Counted from the first letter of the stretch, positions 31,458 to 41,348 are shown. The stretch: 64,000 bases of DNA from Hymenobacter tibetensis (GCF_022827545.1 NZ_CP094669.1:4209001-4273000), one strand, 5' to 3'. A program made the numbers and translations. Notes: generated from the sequence alone by a model not told the origin.

Positions 31458-31566
31458 ACAGAGAAAAGTAAATTGAAGCAGGCACTGGAGGCACTACTCG
31501 TTGCAAAGGCGGTTTGCGCGGCAAGTTGTAATCAGAACAGACAACGGCTAAATGTTGTAGCAGCGG

Positions 31567-32922
31567 CTACTCACTTTCTATTTCTATTTTCTCGAACAGC
31601 TCGGCATAGAGTGGGCGCAACGTCTCACCGACGCTGCTCAACAGTTTGGGGTATTTGTGTACGGGGCCAAAAATGGCATGCAGCACCGATTCCCACAGGT
31701 AATCTGCCACTTCCTCGCCGTCCTCGTTTTCAAGATAGTCTACTAGATACTGCGCGAAAGTAGCTTTGAAAGTTAGCAGCATTGTTAGTTTCTCCGCGTC
31801 CTGAAATTGCTCGGCAAACAACTTATAGTGCTTATGCTCCTGCGTCGATAACAGGCAGCTCATGAAAACAGGCAGGCTTTCCTGAGTAATGACAAATTTC
31901 TCGACGAAGGCGGGTGTGAATTTCACTTGTATTTCCTGGTGTTCTTTGTCCACGGTCTTCATGTACTGCTTCACCAACCCGAAGTACGCGTCGCTTGTCA
32001 GGCCCAAGGCAAACACGGCGAAGGTGGATGGCATAGCACATTCTTCGCTGTCGATGTTAGTGTACCATTCGTTGGTCCTCATGGCGAGGTGAGCATACTC
32101 CACCAGTAGCGGATGCACGCTCTCGTAGCTCACGGCATTGGCAAACAACGCGTGTACACCCTTCTTTGGCAGCCCTTTGATAGGCAGCCAAGCTTTCTGC
32201 TTGCTGCTGAACTCGATGGAATAGCTCCTAGGAAAACTGGTTTGCAGCAGTCGATTGATGAAGTGAAAAACCCGCTGGTAGCTTTCGGCCACTTCTTCTT
32301 TCACCGTTACCTTGATAGTGCCAAAGGCATCGTTAGCAACGCAGCTCACGTAGCCGTCTTTGTACTCGGTTAGCTCTTTGGGTAGTTCGCCACTACCAAA
32401 CTTCTTCAGCTTGGCCACCTCATCCGACCCCAAATCAGTGGCCATTTGAAAATACCGATTTGCCATTACGCTGGCATAACTCGGGCCGTACTTGAGGTGG
32501 CAAACTGCCAAATAACACATGAACTTTATATGGTCGGGAGAAGCCGTAGTAGGATCTGCATCAGGCCTAAGCTTTAACAGTACAACTCTGGTCCATTTAT
32601 CGCCTTCATTCTCGTTATAGAAGAAAGGCTTTTTGATAGTGGCTTCTACCCATTTATCGAGCGGAAAATAAATACCATTGAACCCTTTCTTGTCGATCTT
32701 CCGAAGCTTTTCAAAAAACTCAACGGCTCTTTCCAACACAAAAGGTTGTTGCTGAAGAAAGTATTTTATCAACGGACTATCCAAGCAGTTCTCCTCACCG
32801 GGCACTTGGTAAGGAAATGGATAGATCTTGGCAGGCTTGCAGGTCTGAGCAAATACGGCTTCCACATATTTATCCAGCACAGCTTCGTTTCCCTCTACTT
32901 CGGTGATGTAGTCGATGTTCAT
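31567..32922 (-). CDS. Conserved hypothetical protein (possibly DUF6138)
   Basis: 451 residues from the ATG at 32922 (MNIDYITEVEG); an in-frame start at 32964 would add 14. I do not recognise it securely; the layout recalls the DUF6138 family, but that is a weak call. There is no signal peptide and no membrane segment. Composition is rich in Glu, Lys, Phe and Tyr, with helical stretches; ALFANAVSYESVHPLLVEYAHLAMR and the acidic C-terminal part are the most structured-looking. It stands alone between tsaD and tamB. Base use is a little less GC-rich than tsaD. Confidence 0.75.
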   Translation of the reverse strand: MNIDYITEVEGNEAVLDKYVEAVFAQTCKPAKIYPFPYQVPGEENCLDSPLIKYFLQQQPFVLERAVEFFEKLRKIDKKGFNGIYFPLDKWVEATIKKPFFYNENEGDKWTRVVLLKLRPDADPTTASPDHIKFMCYLAVCHLKYGPSYASVMANRYFQMATDLGSDEVAKLKKFGSGELPKELTEYKDGYVSCVANDAFGTIKVTVKEEVAESYQRVFHFINRLLQTSFPRSYSIEFSSKQKAWLPIKGLPKKGVHALFANAVSYESVHPLLVEYAHLAMRTNEWYTNIDSEECAMPSTFAVFALGLTSDAYFGLVKQYMKTVDKEHQEIQVKFTPAFVEKFVITQESLPVFMSCLLSTQEHKHYKLFAEQFQDAEKLTMLLTFKATFAQYLVDYLENEDGEEVADYLWESVLHAIFGPVHKYPKLLSSVGETLRPLYAELFEKIEIESE

Positions 32923-32964
32923 AATGGATAGCTCTCGTCGGTCTGTACCTGGTGCTTTTGCCAA

Positions 32965-33348
32965 TGTATAGCACGCAAACCTAACCTATCTAGAAATACA
33001 GGTTAGCCGCTAATACCGTTCTGCTTCACTACGTATTCGCTTGTTGAAGCGCTTTTCCTGTTGGGCCTATGCGGGTGGCCGGCTGCAAGAAGAAGACTGT
33101 TGTTTCTTTTGCGTGGCAGGAGGTTTCTGCCAAACAACAGGACTCAGGAACAAGTAGCCCGACAGACGGAATTTCCCATAAAGTTCGTTTAAAAGCTTAA
33201 ACTGATTGCGCTGAATGCCGTCTGAAGCTTAACCAATGGCTGCGTGGTATCGTTCTTGCCACAGCGGTAGCGCAACCATCGGGCTCTACCGCGCAACGGT
33301 TAACCCTGTATCTTCGCCTTTTCCGCTCTGCTTTAGCCTGTTTCGCCC
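32965..33348. other. Gap between divergent genes, no gene seen
   Basis: About 380 bp. No coding frame is credible. TATCTTCG around 33310-33317 is one base from the -7 consensus and may be the tamB promoter. A short inverted repeat taacct/aggtta lies near 32982-33005. Confidence 0.4.
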
Positions 33349-36300
33349 GTGCCCCGTTTCCTCTCTGTTATGCTAAAAGTGCTGCTAGCGTTGGTGCTGG
33401 TGGTGATAGTGGCAGTGGTGGGGGCGTTGGTAGCGTTGCGCATCCCGAGCGTCCAGACGCGGCTAGCCCAGCAGGCGGCCGACATCCTGACCGACAAGTT
33501 AGGCCAGAAGGTGGTGGTGGGCCGGGTAGACATCCGCCCGTTTTCGCGGGTGTTGCTCCAAGGGGTGCAAGTGCTGGACCGGCGCGGAGGTGAGTTGTTT
33601 AATATTGGCCGGGCCGATGCGTCTATCAGCCTATTCAGTGTCTTCGACCCGTCGCACCTGCACGTGAGCAACCTCACGCTGGAAGAACCGCGCTTTGCGC
33701 TGGTAACCTATAAAGACCAGCCCGATTCCACCAATCTGTCGCAGTTTCTGAGCGCCGTTAGGCGGCTGGTGGGGCCTTCCGATACCACCAAAGTCAGTAA
33801 GCCCTTCGACTTCAAGATTGGCACCGTGAGCTTGCGCAACGGCCGCTTCATTCTCGACAACGAGAACACGCCCCGCGCCGAGTACTATGGCCGCTCCATG
33901 GACTATGCCCACATGCGGCTCGACAGCATTTACGCCGATGTATCGGAAATCTGGCTGCGCGGCGACACCATTCACACTCAAATCAACGGCCTGCGGACCG
34001 TGGACACGCCCTCCGGCACCCGCCTACGGGAGCTAACGGCCAACATGACCTACGCCGCCAAGTTTTGGGAGTTTTCGAGCTTGAACTTGCGCGTGGGCAG
34101 CAGCCGAATCCACGATTACATCCGATTCGAGTACGCGCACTTCCTCAACTTCACCGACTTCAATGACTCGGTGCGGGTGGTGGCGCGGCTACAGCCCTCG
34201 CGCCTCTACTCCGACGACATTGCCCAGTTTGCCCCCCAACAGTCGGTGCGCGACTTAAAGGAAACCGTGCTTTTGTCGGGGGAGGCTACCGGCTACGTTC
34301 GGGACTTCCATACCAAGAATCTGGACATCCGTTACGGCAAGAACACGCACGTGGTGGGCAATATTGGGGTGGAAGGGCTTCCCAATTTCAAGGAAAGCTT
34401 CGTGGAAATGAAGCTACAACCCTCCGTGGTTGATGGGCGCGACATCCGGCGCTACATTCCGGCCTCGGGCTGGCCGTACGTGCAGCGGCTGGGCGTGGTG
34501 CAGCTGAAAGGGCAGTTCCTGGGCTTTTATAACGACTTCGTAGCCAATGGCAGTTTTGATACGGCACTCGGTTCGGTGGTGTCCGACGTCAATCTGAAGT
34601 TCAAGACCGACCCGCGCTTCTCATCTTATGAAGGCGACATCCAAACCACCAATTTTCAACTAGGCAAGCTGCTAGGACAAGAGAAGACGGTGCGCGACGT
34701 TACGATGAGCGGGCGGGTGCAGGGCGTCGGGTTCACGCCGGAAGGTGCCCGCCTGACGGCCCGGGCCACGGTGCAGCGTATCTGGCTGAACGGCTACCGC
34801 TACCGCAACATCACCACCGACGGGCGCTTCAGCCGCGAGTCGTTTACAGGCCGCATTGCTGCCAACGACCCCAGCCTCCAATTCGATGCCACCGGCACGG
34901 TGGATCTGAATAAAGCCACGCAAGCGTTTGATGTGCGGGCTCGGGTGCGTCGGGCCGACTTGCGCGCCTTGGGTTTAACCAAGCAAAGCGTAACGGTAGC
35001 TACCACTGCCGACGTGAAGTTCCGGGGGTTGCGCCTCGACGATTTACTGGGCCGCATTATTCTGCGCAACACACGCCTTGGCTACGCGGGCCGCACCGTA
35101 GCGCTGGATACGTTTGATGTAATCAGTGCACGCACCGCCGGGCAACGCCAACTCACGGTCCGTTCCGAAGCGCTTAACCTGATAGCCACCGGCAACTTCA
35201 ACTACACCGAAGTGATTCGAAGCTCCCAGGTGCTGCTTACGGAATACGCTTTGAATTTCGAGAGCAACGACGCTGCTATTGCCACCTACTACCGCCGCAA
35301 GCGCCAGGTGCCGATTCGGGAATACGCTATTGCACTGGACTTGTATCTGAAGAAGCCTAATCCAGCATTGCAGCTGTTCATGCCGGGCCTAAAGATTTCC
35401 AACTACTCGCGTATTGATGGTTCATTCCGCAACGGCCAAACCTCTATTTTCCAGCTTGGCGGCAGTTTCGACACTCTCCAGATTGACAGCATCCGCACCT
35501 ACCGCACAGCTTTCGATTTCACCACCTCCAAGCTGCCGTACCAGCCCGAGGTGTTGGCGCAGGCCAGCATCACCTCAGAGCGCCAAGTACTCCCGGCCCT
35601 AGGCAAGACCGAGCGGTTCTACGTGGAGGGCGTGTGGGACCAGGAGCGCATCAACTTCTCGACTGCACTTATCCAGTCCAATTCCACCAACCGGGCCCAG
35701 ATAAACGGCGCCCTGTCGTTTCTACCCGATGCAGTGCAGGTGGTGTTCCGGCAGTCGGGCGTGAACTTGTTAGGCAAGGATTGGACTATTGCGCAAGACA
35801 ATGCCGTGGTATTCTCCAACAAGGGCCGAGAAATTGACATTCAGAATCTGACGCTCAGCAATGGCCTCCAAAGCATTAGTGCACAAGGCTTTGTTTCGCA
35901 GGATGCCAGCAAGGAGCTGAAACTGCTGGTGAAGGACATGGAGCTAGCAACGCTTAACTCCCTCACCAACCAAAACATGACCGGCCGCGTGAATGCCGAA
36001 GGCACGCTAAGCGGCGTGTATGGCCCGCTGGCTATCAACTCCACCCTCACGGTGGATTCGCTGAAGCTGGATAATGTACTGATTGGCGACGTGACGGGGA
36101 AAAGCAGCTGGGACAACAACGCCGAGCAGATCCTGGTGGACATGGATGTGCTTCGCAACGGTGCGCGGGCCGTGCGCGTGGCCGGCACCATTGCCCCTAA
36201 CCACCCCACCGACCAGCTCAACCTAACCGGCGTGCTGGATAATGCCCCCGTTAAGCTGGCCGAGCCTTTCCTTAAAACCATATTCCGTGACCTGGGTGGC

Positions 36301-37920
36301 ACGGCCGAAGGCACGCTACGGCTAGCCGGCCGTTTCGACGGGCCGCACCTGACCGGAACGCTAGATGTAAAGGAGGGCCAGCTCACCTTTATTTATTTAA
36401 ATACCACCTACACGTTCTCTGACCGGATTCGGTTTGCCGAGGACCGGATTGCGCTCCGCGACATTCGGATGCGTGACCCGCTGGGCAATGCTGGCACCAT
36501 CACCGGCGACATTCTGCACGACGGATTTAAGAATATGCGGCTGGACCTAGATGCTTCGTTTCGCAAGCTACTGGTGCTCAATACCACCCGCAAAGACAAC
36601 CAGCTGTACTTCGGCACGGCCTACGCCACCGGCACGGCCCGCGTCGATGGTCCTTCCAACAATCTCGTGGTGAACGTGCAAGCCCGCTCCGACCCTGGCA
36701 CACGCCTCTCCTTGCCGCTTGACAACGCAGCCAAGGCCGAGCAGGCCAGCTATATCCGCTTCGTGAACCGCAACTTGCTCGACACGGCCCGCACACCCGT
36801 GCCCATCGGGGTGCAGGAGAAGATAGACCTTTCGGGTATCCGGCTGAACATGAACCTGGAGGTGACCCCCGATGCTTACGTCGAGATTCTGCTCGATGAA
36901 AGCACGGGCGACGTTATCCGGGGAACGGCGGCTGGGCGGCTGCGCCTGAACATTGATACGCGCGGCGACTTCAATATGAGTGGGCAAATTGAGATTGTGC
37001 GAGGCGCTTACAATTTCACGTTGCAGGGCCTTGTTAACAAGGAGTTTGTGGTGCGGCCCGGCGGCACCATTGTCTGGAACGGCGACCCGCTGGCCGGCGA
37101 GATGAACGTGACGGCAGCCTACACGCAACGTACGTCGCTGGCGCCGGCGCTGCCTGGCAATACGGCGGTAGTGCCCGTCACGGCGGTCATGAACCTGACG
37201 GGGCCACTGTTGCTGCCGGCTATCAAGCTAAACCTGGAGTTCAATGACATTCCCTCGTCACTGGAAGGCGACTTAGCGCCGTTTCTGTCGTCGCTGCGCA
37301 ACGACGAGCAGGAGCTAAACCGACAAGTATTTAGCTTGGTAGTGTTCCGGCAACTGGCACAGGTAGGCTCGTTGTCGTCGGTTACTTCGTTCCGGGGGCA
37401 AGACAACGCCTTGGGCAACAGCTTGGGGCAAATTATTTCCACGCAGCTCGGGGCTCTTACGTCGCAGCTAGACCCCAATCTGGAAATCAGCTTCAACTTC
37501 AGCGGCTTATCGGCCGAACAGCTTCAGGCCTTGCAGGTGCGCCTGAGCTATTCGTTCCTGAACGGCCGGCTGCGCGTTACGCGCGAAGGTGGCTTCAACA
37601 ACGGTGGCGTGGTCACGACAGCCAATGGCACCACGTTGACTGGTGCCAACACGTCGGTTATCGGGGATTTGAGCTTGGAATATGCATTGCGAGCCGACGG
37701 TAAATTCCGAGCTAAGCTGCGGTACGAAACCACTCCCCGCGACTACAGTGGCCTCACCAACCAAAACCAGGCCCGGGCGGGCATCTCCCTGCTTCACACC
37801 GAGCAGTTCGATTCCATAACCGAGCTATTTGCCCGCAAACACCTGCGTCGCCGCGAAACCAACGCCCGCAAAGCCCGCGAAGTCCTAAACGTGGACGACG
37901 ACCCACGGACCACCTTATAG
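33349..37920 (+). CDS. tamB: Translocation and assembly module protein TamB
   Basis: A 1523-residue AsmA/TamB-like protein. An N-terminal membrane anchor (about 9-29, LKVLLALVLVVIVAVVGALVAL in two parts) is followed by TRLAQQAADILTDKLGQKV, the usual post-anchor segment, then a very long series of beta repeats that form a lipid-carrying groove, and the TamB (DUF490) domain at about 1080-1480 (RGTAAGRLRLNIDTRGDFNMSG, GGTIVWNGDPLAGEMNVTA; motif parts only). It spans the periplasm and aids outer-membrane protein insertion or phospholipid transport. No tamA (Omp85) gene is adjacent. The frame opens with GTG at 33349; an ATG seven codons later (33370) is an equally good start. Confidence 0.93.
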   Translation: MPRFLSVMLKVLLALVLVVIVAVVGALVALRIPSVQTRLAQQAADILTDKLGQKVVVGRVDIRPFSRVLLQGVQVLDRRGGELFNIGRADASISLFSVFDPSHLHVSNLTLEEPRFALVTYKDQPDSTNLSQFLSAVRRLVGPSDTTKVSKPFDFKIGTVSLRNGRFILDNENTPRAEYYGRSMDYAHMRLDSIYADVSEIWLRGDTIHTQINGLRTVDTPSGTRLRELTANMTYAAKFWEFSSLNLRVGSSRIHDYIRFEYAHFLNFTDFNDSVRVVARLQPSRLYSDDIAQFAPQQSVRDLKETVLLSGEATGYVRDFHTKNLDIRYGKNTHVVGNIGVEGLPNFKESFVEMKLQPSVVDGRDIRRYIPASGWPYVQRLGVVQLKGQFLGFYNDFVANGSFDTALGSVVSDVNLKFKTDPRFSSYEGDIQTTNFQLGKLLGQEKTVRDVTMSGRVQGVGFTPEGARLTARATVQRIWLNGYRYRNITTDGRFSRESFTGRIAANDPSLQFDATGTVDLNKATQAFDVRARVRRADLRALGLTKQSVTVATTADVKFRGLRLDDLLGRIILRNTRLGYAGRTVALDTFDVISARTAGQRQLTVRSEALNLIATGNFNYTEVIRSSQVLLTEYALNFESNDAAIATYYRRKRQVPIREYAIALDLYLKKPNPALQLFMPGLKISNYSRIDGSFRNGQTSIFQLGGSFDTLQIDSIRTYRTAFDFTTSKLPYQPEVLAQASITSERQVLPALGKTERFYVEGVWDQERINFSTALIQSNSTNRAQINGALSFLPDAVQVVFRQSGVNLLGKDWTIAQDNAVVFSNKGREIDIQNLTLSNGLQSISAQGFVSQDASKELKLLVKDMELATLNSLTNQNMTGRVNAEGTLSGVYGPLAINSTLTVDSLKLDNVLIGDVTGKSSWDNNAEQILVDMDVLRNGARAVRVAGTIAPNHPTDQLNLTGVLDNAPVKLAEPFLKTIFRDLGGTAEGTLRLAGRFDGPHLTGTLDVKEGQLTFIYLNTTYTFSDRIRFAEDRIALRDIRMRDPLGNAGTITGDILHDGFKNMRLDLDASFRKLLVLNTTRKDNQLYFGTAYATGTARVDGPSNNLVVNVQARSDPGTRLSLPLDNAAKAEQASYIRFVNRNLLDTARTPVPIGVQEKIDLSGIRLNMNLEVTPDAYVEILLDESTGDVIRGTAAGRLRLNIDTRGDFNMSGQIEIVRGAYNFTLQGLVNKEFVVRPGGTIVWNGDPLAGEMNVTAAYTQRTSLAPALPGNTAVVPVTAVMNLTGPLLLPAIKLNLEFNDIPSSLEGDLAPFLSSLRNDEQELNRQVFSLVVFRQLAQVGSLSSVTSFRGQDNALGNSLGQIISTQLGALTSQLDPNLEISFNFSGLSAEQLQALQVRLSYSFLNGRLRVTREGGFNNGGVVTTANGTTLTGANTSVIGDLSLEYALRADGKFRAKLRYETTPRDYSGLTNQNQARAGISLLHTEQFDSITELFARKHLRRRETNARKAREVLNVDDDPRTTL

Positions 37921-37935
37921 GAAGTTATTACATGC

Positions 37936-38050
37936 TTTGTCGTTCCAATATTTCGCGCATCAAGCGGCGAGAGGAATCTGAGTGAAGCCGTTCAACAGCT
38001 AAATCCAGATTCCTCACGGCGCTTGATGCGCGAAATATTGGAATGACAAG
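37936..38050. repeat. Long imperfect palindrome (REP-like intergenic element)
   Basis: About 44 bases at 37937-37981 are almost perfectly complementary to about 38007-38050, with four mismatches. The outer parts read GTCRTTCC...GGAATGAC and the inner parts GAGGAATCT/AGATTCCTC, words that recur in intergenic palindromes of Hymenobacter-like genomes. It lies 16 bp after the tamB stop and may end the transcript or be a mobile palindromic repeat. Confidence 0.6.
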
Positions 38051-38207
38051 GATTGCCACCTACGTGGTCATACGAAACTACAATACACCCGCTGACAGGG
38101 TGCCGCCATGTCCGCTCGCGGCAGCACGCTGGTCTTTCTGAGAGAGGCAGGCTTTGTTAATGATTGTTAATCATTGCCTCAACTTCTCCTCTAGTCATTC
38201 TTACGCT

Positions 38208-38215
38208 TACCTTTG
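38208..38215 (+). promoter_or_regulatory. -7 promoter box directly upstream of ftsX
   Basis: TACCTTTG, a full TAnnTTTG match, ends only 7 bases before the ftsX ATG, which would make the transcript practically leaderless. No clear -33 box is seen. Confidence 0.35.
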
Positions 38216-38222
38216 CCTTTCT

Positions 38223-39116
38223 ATGCCCCCAACCCGTCCGACTCGTAAGAAAAAGCTTGGCAGCTACCCGCACACCATGGTAGTGTTCAGTATTACGCTG
38301 GCGTTGCTGGTCATTGGGTTGTTTGGGCTGCTCCTGATTCATGCGCATAAGCTTTCCAACCTGGTGAAGGAAAACATTGAGATGCAAGTATATCTGGAGC
38401 GCGACTTGCCCCCAACTGAGCTACTGCGCCTGCAACAAGACTTTTCGCGCAAGCCCTACATTGCCCTCCGTGACCAGAAGCCGCAAGTGCGCTTCTTATC
38501 GAAGGAGGAAGGAGCCAAACAGTTTATCGACCAAACCGGCGAGGACTTCAAAACCTTCCTGGGCGACAACCCGCTGCGTGACGCCTACATTCTGAAAATC
38601 AAGTCGGAATACTCTGACTCGCTGCAAATGGGCCGCATCGAGCGAGAACTGAAGGCTGAACCAGGCGTGCACGAGGTACAGTATGTGCAGAGCCTCATCA
38701 GCTCCATCAACCAGAATGTGCGTAAGCTCAGTTTAGTGCTGCTTGGCTTCGCGGTGGTGCTCACTATTGTCGTGACGGTGCTCATCAACAATACCATTAA
38801 GCTGGCGTTGTTCTCACAGCGTTTCCTTATTAGGAGCATGCAGCTGGTGGGAGCCACCTCGTTCTTTATTCAGCGGCCTTTCTTGCGGCGCGCCACCTGG
38901 CAGGGTTTGGTAAGCGGCGTTCTGGCGGCTTTGCTGCTGCTGGCGCTGCTCCAATACGCCTACCTACAAGTGGCCGACCTGCGTATTCTGCGCGACGACC
39001 GGCTTATTGGGGTGCTGCTGCTGGTGATGGTGGGCCTGGGTTGCGGTATTGGTTTTCTTAGCTCTTACCGCGCCGTACGTAAATACCTGGGCATGTCGCT
39101 GGATGATCTGTACTAA
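38223..39116 (+). CDS. ftsX: Cell division protein FtsX
   Basis: A 297-residue FtsX-type ABC permease. One N-terminal membrane helix at about 20-42, a periplasmic domain at about 45-165 (IEMQVYLERDLPP, VRFLSKEEGAKQF, QVQYVQ-like EVQYVQSLISSIN), then three further helices (about 168-195, 220-250, 262-285). With FtsE it links the divisome to peptidoglycan hydrolase activation. ftsE is not adjacent, as is usual in Bacteroidota. The ATG at 38223 (MPPTRPTRKKKLG) is preferred over a start 69 bases upstream. Confidence 0.93.
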   Translation: MPPTRPTRKKKLGSYPHTMVVFSITLALLVIGLFGLLLIHAHKLSNLVKENIEMQVYLERDLPPTELLRLQQDFSRKPYIALRDQKPQVRFLSKEEGAKQFIDQTGEDFKTFLGDNPLRDAYILKIKSEYSDSLQMGRIERELKAEPGVHEVQYVQSLISSINQNVRKLSLVLLGFAVVLTIVVTVLINNTIKLALFSQRFLIRSMQLVGATSFFIQRPFLRRATWQGLVSGVLAALLLLALLQYAYLQVADLRILRDDRLIGVLLLVMVGLGCGIGFLSSYRAVRKYLGMSLDDLY

Positions 39117-39217
39117 CCCTTCACTTGAAACGCGAATTCAACCTGCGGAAGAGCCCGAGCCGTTGCGCTGCCATCCGCTTCCGCCTGTCCGCATCTGTTC
39201 TTTCCTAACTTGCTTTT

Positions 39218-39532
39218 ATGGAACCTACACAACAGCCTCGCTTTGCCTTCGGGACGCGTAACTACCGCCTGATGTTTATTGGACTAGCCGTGCTGGCGGC
39301 AGGCTTCATCACGATGACGTTGGACTCCGCTGACTATGGCGAAGGGTTCTTGGGCATCACCCTAGGTCCTATTTTGCTGATTATTGGGTTCATTATCGAG
39401 TTTTGGGCCATTATGGCGAAGCCTCACGGCTATGCACCCGTCGCCAATGACGCTACCACCCGCGAAACTCTCGCTCAGCAGCCCGCCCCTGCTGCGCCTC
39501 CCGTCACCGCTCCCAGCTACAAGCGCCCGTAG
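39218..39532 (+). CDS. DUF3098 small membrane protein
   Basis: 104 residues with two membrane helices (about 15-34 and 44-66) joined by a short loop, and a Pro/Ala-rich tail. FAFGTRNYRLMFIGLA and GPILLIIGFIIEFWAIM fit DUF3098. In Bacteroidota this family is often placed between ftsX and uppP, exactly as here. Function unknown. Confidence 0.88.
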   Translation: MEPTQQPRFAFGTRNYRLMFIGLAVLAAGFITMTLDSADYGEGFLGITLGPILLIIGFIIEFWAIMAKPHGYAPVANDATTRETLAQQPAPAAPPVTAPSYKRP

Positions 39533-39543
39533 TTGCTCACCCC

Positions 39544-39643
39544 CGAAGCGCCAGCTTCGCGTATGGTGCGCCTGCCCCTGACATGCCACGTCAAGGACAC
39601 GTGCGCACGCCCATTTTCTACGAGACACGAAGCTGGCGCTTCG
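39544..39643. repeat. Paired inverted copies of a 16-base element
   Basis: cgaagcgccagcttcg (39544-39559) is reverse-complementary to cgaagctggcgcttcg (39628-39643), 68 bases apart; each copy is itself close to a palindrome. The pair sits between DUF3098 and uppP. It resembles REP-type intergenic repeats. Confidence 0.5.
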
Positions 39644-39660
39644 AGCTACACTCCTTGCAT

Positions 39661-40449
39661 ATGAATTACTGGCACGCGCTGCTATTGGCCATTGTTGAAG
39701 GCTTAACGGAATTTTTGCCGGTTTCCAGTACCGGACACATGGTTATCGTAGCCAATCTGCTCGGCATTGGGCAGTTGCCATTCACCGAAACCTATATCAC
39801 CTCCATTCAACTAGGGGCCATTCTATCGGTGGTAGCGCTTTACTGGCGCCGGTTTCTGCAAAGCGTAGATTTCTATGTGAAGCTGATTGTGGCATTTTTG
39901 CCGTTCGGCGTTCTAGGCTTCCTGCTGAAAGACGTTATCGAAGAATTATTGAAGAGTGTAACCGTTGTGGCGATTTCGCTGGTAGTTGGCGGCATTATTC
40001 TGCTGTTCGTGGACCGTTGGTTTTCCAGTCCGCGCAAGGAAGTGACCACGCCTAGCACCATGCAAGCGCTTAAAATCGGGCTGTTTCAGTGTATCGCTCT
40101 GATTCCGGGCGTGTCGCGTTCGGCGGCTACCATCATTGGTGGCTTGGCCCAAGGGTTCGACCGGCGCTCGGCCGCCGACTTCTCGTTCCTGCTGGCCGTG
40201 CCCACCATGTTCGTTATCACGGCCTACCAGCTCTACAAAACCTACAAGGTGAGTGCGCCTGGTGCCGACGACATGAAGCTGCTTTTGTTTGGCAACGTCA
40301 TAGCCTTTGCGGTGGGATTGTTGGCGGTGAAGTCGTTCGTGAACTTTGTATCGCGCTTTGGCTTCCGGGCGTTTGGCCTTTACCGCATCATTGTGGGCGT
40401 TATTATTTTGGTAATGATTGGGTTGGGCATTGATTTGAAGCTGATCTAG
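39661..40449 (+). CDS. uppP: Undecaprenyl-diphosphatase
   Basis: A 262-residue UppP/BacA that dephosphorylates undecaprenyl diphosphate to recycle the lipid carrier for peptidoglycan. The two signature regions are EGLTEFLPVSSTGHM (about 14-28) and PGVSRSAATIIGGLAQG. Seven to eight hydrophobic segments are visible. The ATG at 39661 (MNYWHALLLAIVEG) fits the family; the longer frame upstream runs through the repeat and is not coding. Confidence 0.96.
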   Translation: MNYWHALLLAIVEGLTEFLPVSSTGHMVIVANLLGIGQLPFTETYITSIQLGAILSVVALYWRRFLQSVDFYVKLIVAFLPFGVLGFLLKDVIEELLKSVTVVAISLVVGGIILLFVDRWFSSPRKEVTTPSTMQALKIGLFQCIALIPGVSRSAATIIGGLAQGFDRRSAADFSFLLAVPTMFVITAYQLYKTYKVSAPGADDMKLLLFGNVIAFAVGLLAVKSFVNFVSRFGFRAFGLYRIIVGVIILVMIGLGIDLKLI

Positions 40450-40526
40450 CCCTTGGTGTGCCGCTTGGCCTTGCCTGGCTGATGCAGCTACCGCTCCTAC
40501 CTCATAACACAGAAAACAACACCAAC

Positions 40527-41348
40527 ATGACAGAGGCCACCTTTCCTCCTTTTGATTTCGAAGCCGGTGAAGTGCTGCTGCTTGATAAGCCCCTTACCTG
40601 GACTTCCTTTGATGTGGTACGCAAAGTCAAGAATACGCTGCGCATCAACAAAATAGGGCATGCTGGCACCCTCGACCCATTGGCTACCGGGTTGCTGATC
40701 CTCTGCACCGGGAAGAAGACCAAGCAAATCGATCTGATTCAGGCGCAGGAGAAAGAGTACACCGGCACCTTCCGCCTAGGCCAGACCACGCCTAGCTTCG
40801 ACCTGGAAACTCCCGTTGATGCAGAATTGCCTTTCGAGCATGTAGCAGAAGCTGCCATACGGGCTGCTACGGCGCCGTTCACCGGGCTTATCGAGCAGAC
40901 GCCGCCGCTGTTTTCGGCCGTAAAGGTAAATGGCGAACGGGCCTATGAAGTGGCCCGCCGCGGGGAGGAGGCAGTTATCAAGAGCAAGCAGGTCACCATC
41001 AAAGAGTTCACCATCACCCGCGTAGCACTACCCGAAGTGGACTTCCGGGTGGTTTGCTCGAAAGGCACCTACATCCGCAGCCTCGCCCGGGATTTTGGGG
41101 CCGCTTTAGGATGCGGTGCCCACCTGACCAAGCTGGTTCGCACCCGCATTGGAGACTACACCTTGGCCGAGGCCCTGAACATGGAGCAGATAGAAGCCCT
41201 GCGTCCGGCTCGCCCTCAAGGTGCCCCCGACCGGCCGCCTCGGCCCCAACGGCAGCACCGCCCCGAACGCCGGGCCGGCCTGGAGTACTACAATGCTACC
41301 AACGTAGCTCCCGAACCAGATATCAACTCGGAAAATACCCCTACCTAG
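40527..41348 (+). CDS. truB: tRNA pseudouridine(55) synthase
   Basis: A 273-residue TruB that makes pseudouridine 55 in the tRNA T-loop. DKPLTWTSFDVVRKVKN, GHAGTLDPLATGLL (catalytic Asp), and KGTYIRSLARDFG are family motifs. After about 225 the sequence turns into a Pro/Arg/Gln-rich tail instead of the PUA domain of E. coli TruB. The ATG at 40527 is chosen for MTEATFPPFDFEAGEVLL. It follows uppP by 77 bp. Confidence 0.95.
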   Translation: MTEATFPPFDFEAGEVLLLDKPLTWTSFDVVRKVKNTLRINKIGHAGTLDPLATGLLILCTGKKTKQIDLIQAQEKEYTGTFRLGQTTPSFDLETPVDAELPFEHVAEAAIRAATAPFTGLIEQTPPLFSAVKVNGERAYEVARRGEEAVIKSKQVTIKEFTITRVALPEVDFRVVCSKGTYIRSLARDFGAALGCGAHLTKLVRTRIGDYTLAEALNMEQIEALRPARPQGAPDRPPRPQRQHRPERRAGLEYYNATNVAPEPDINSENTPT

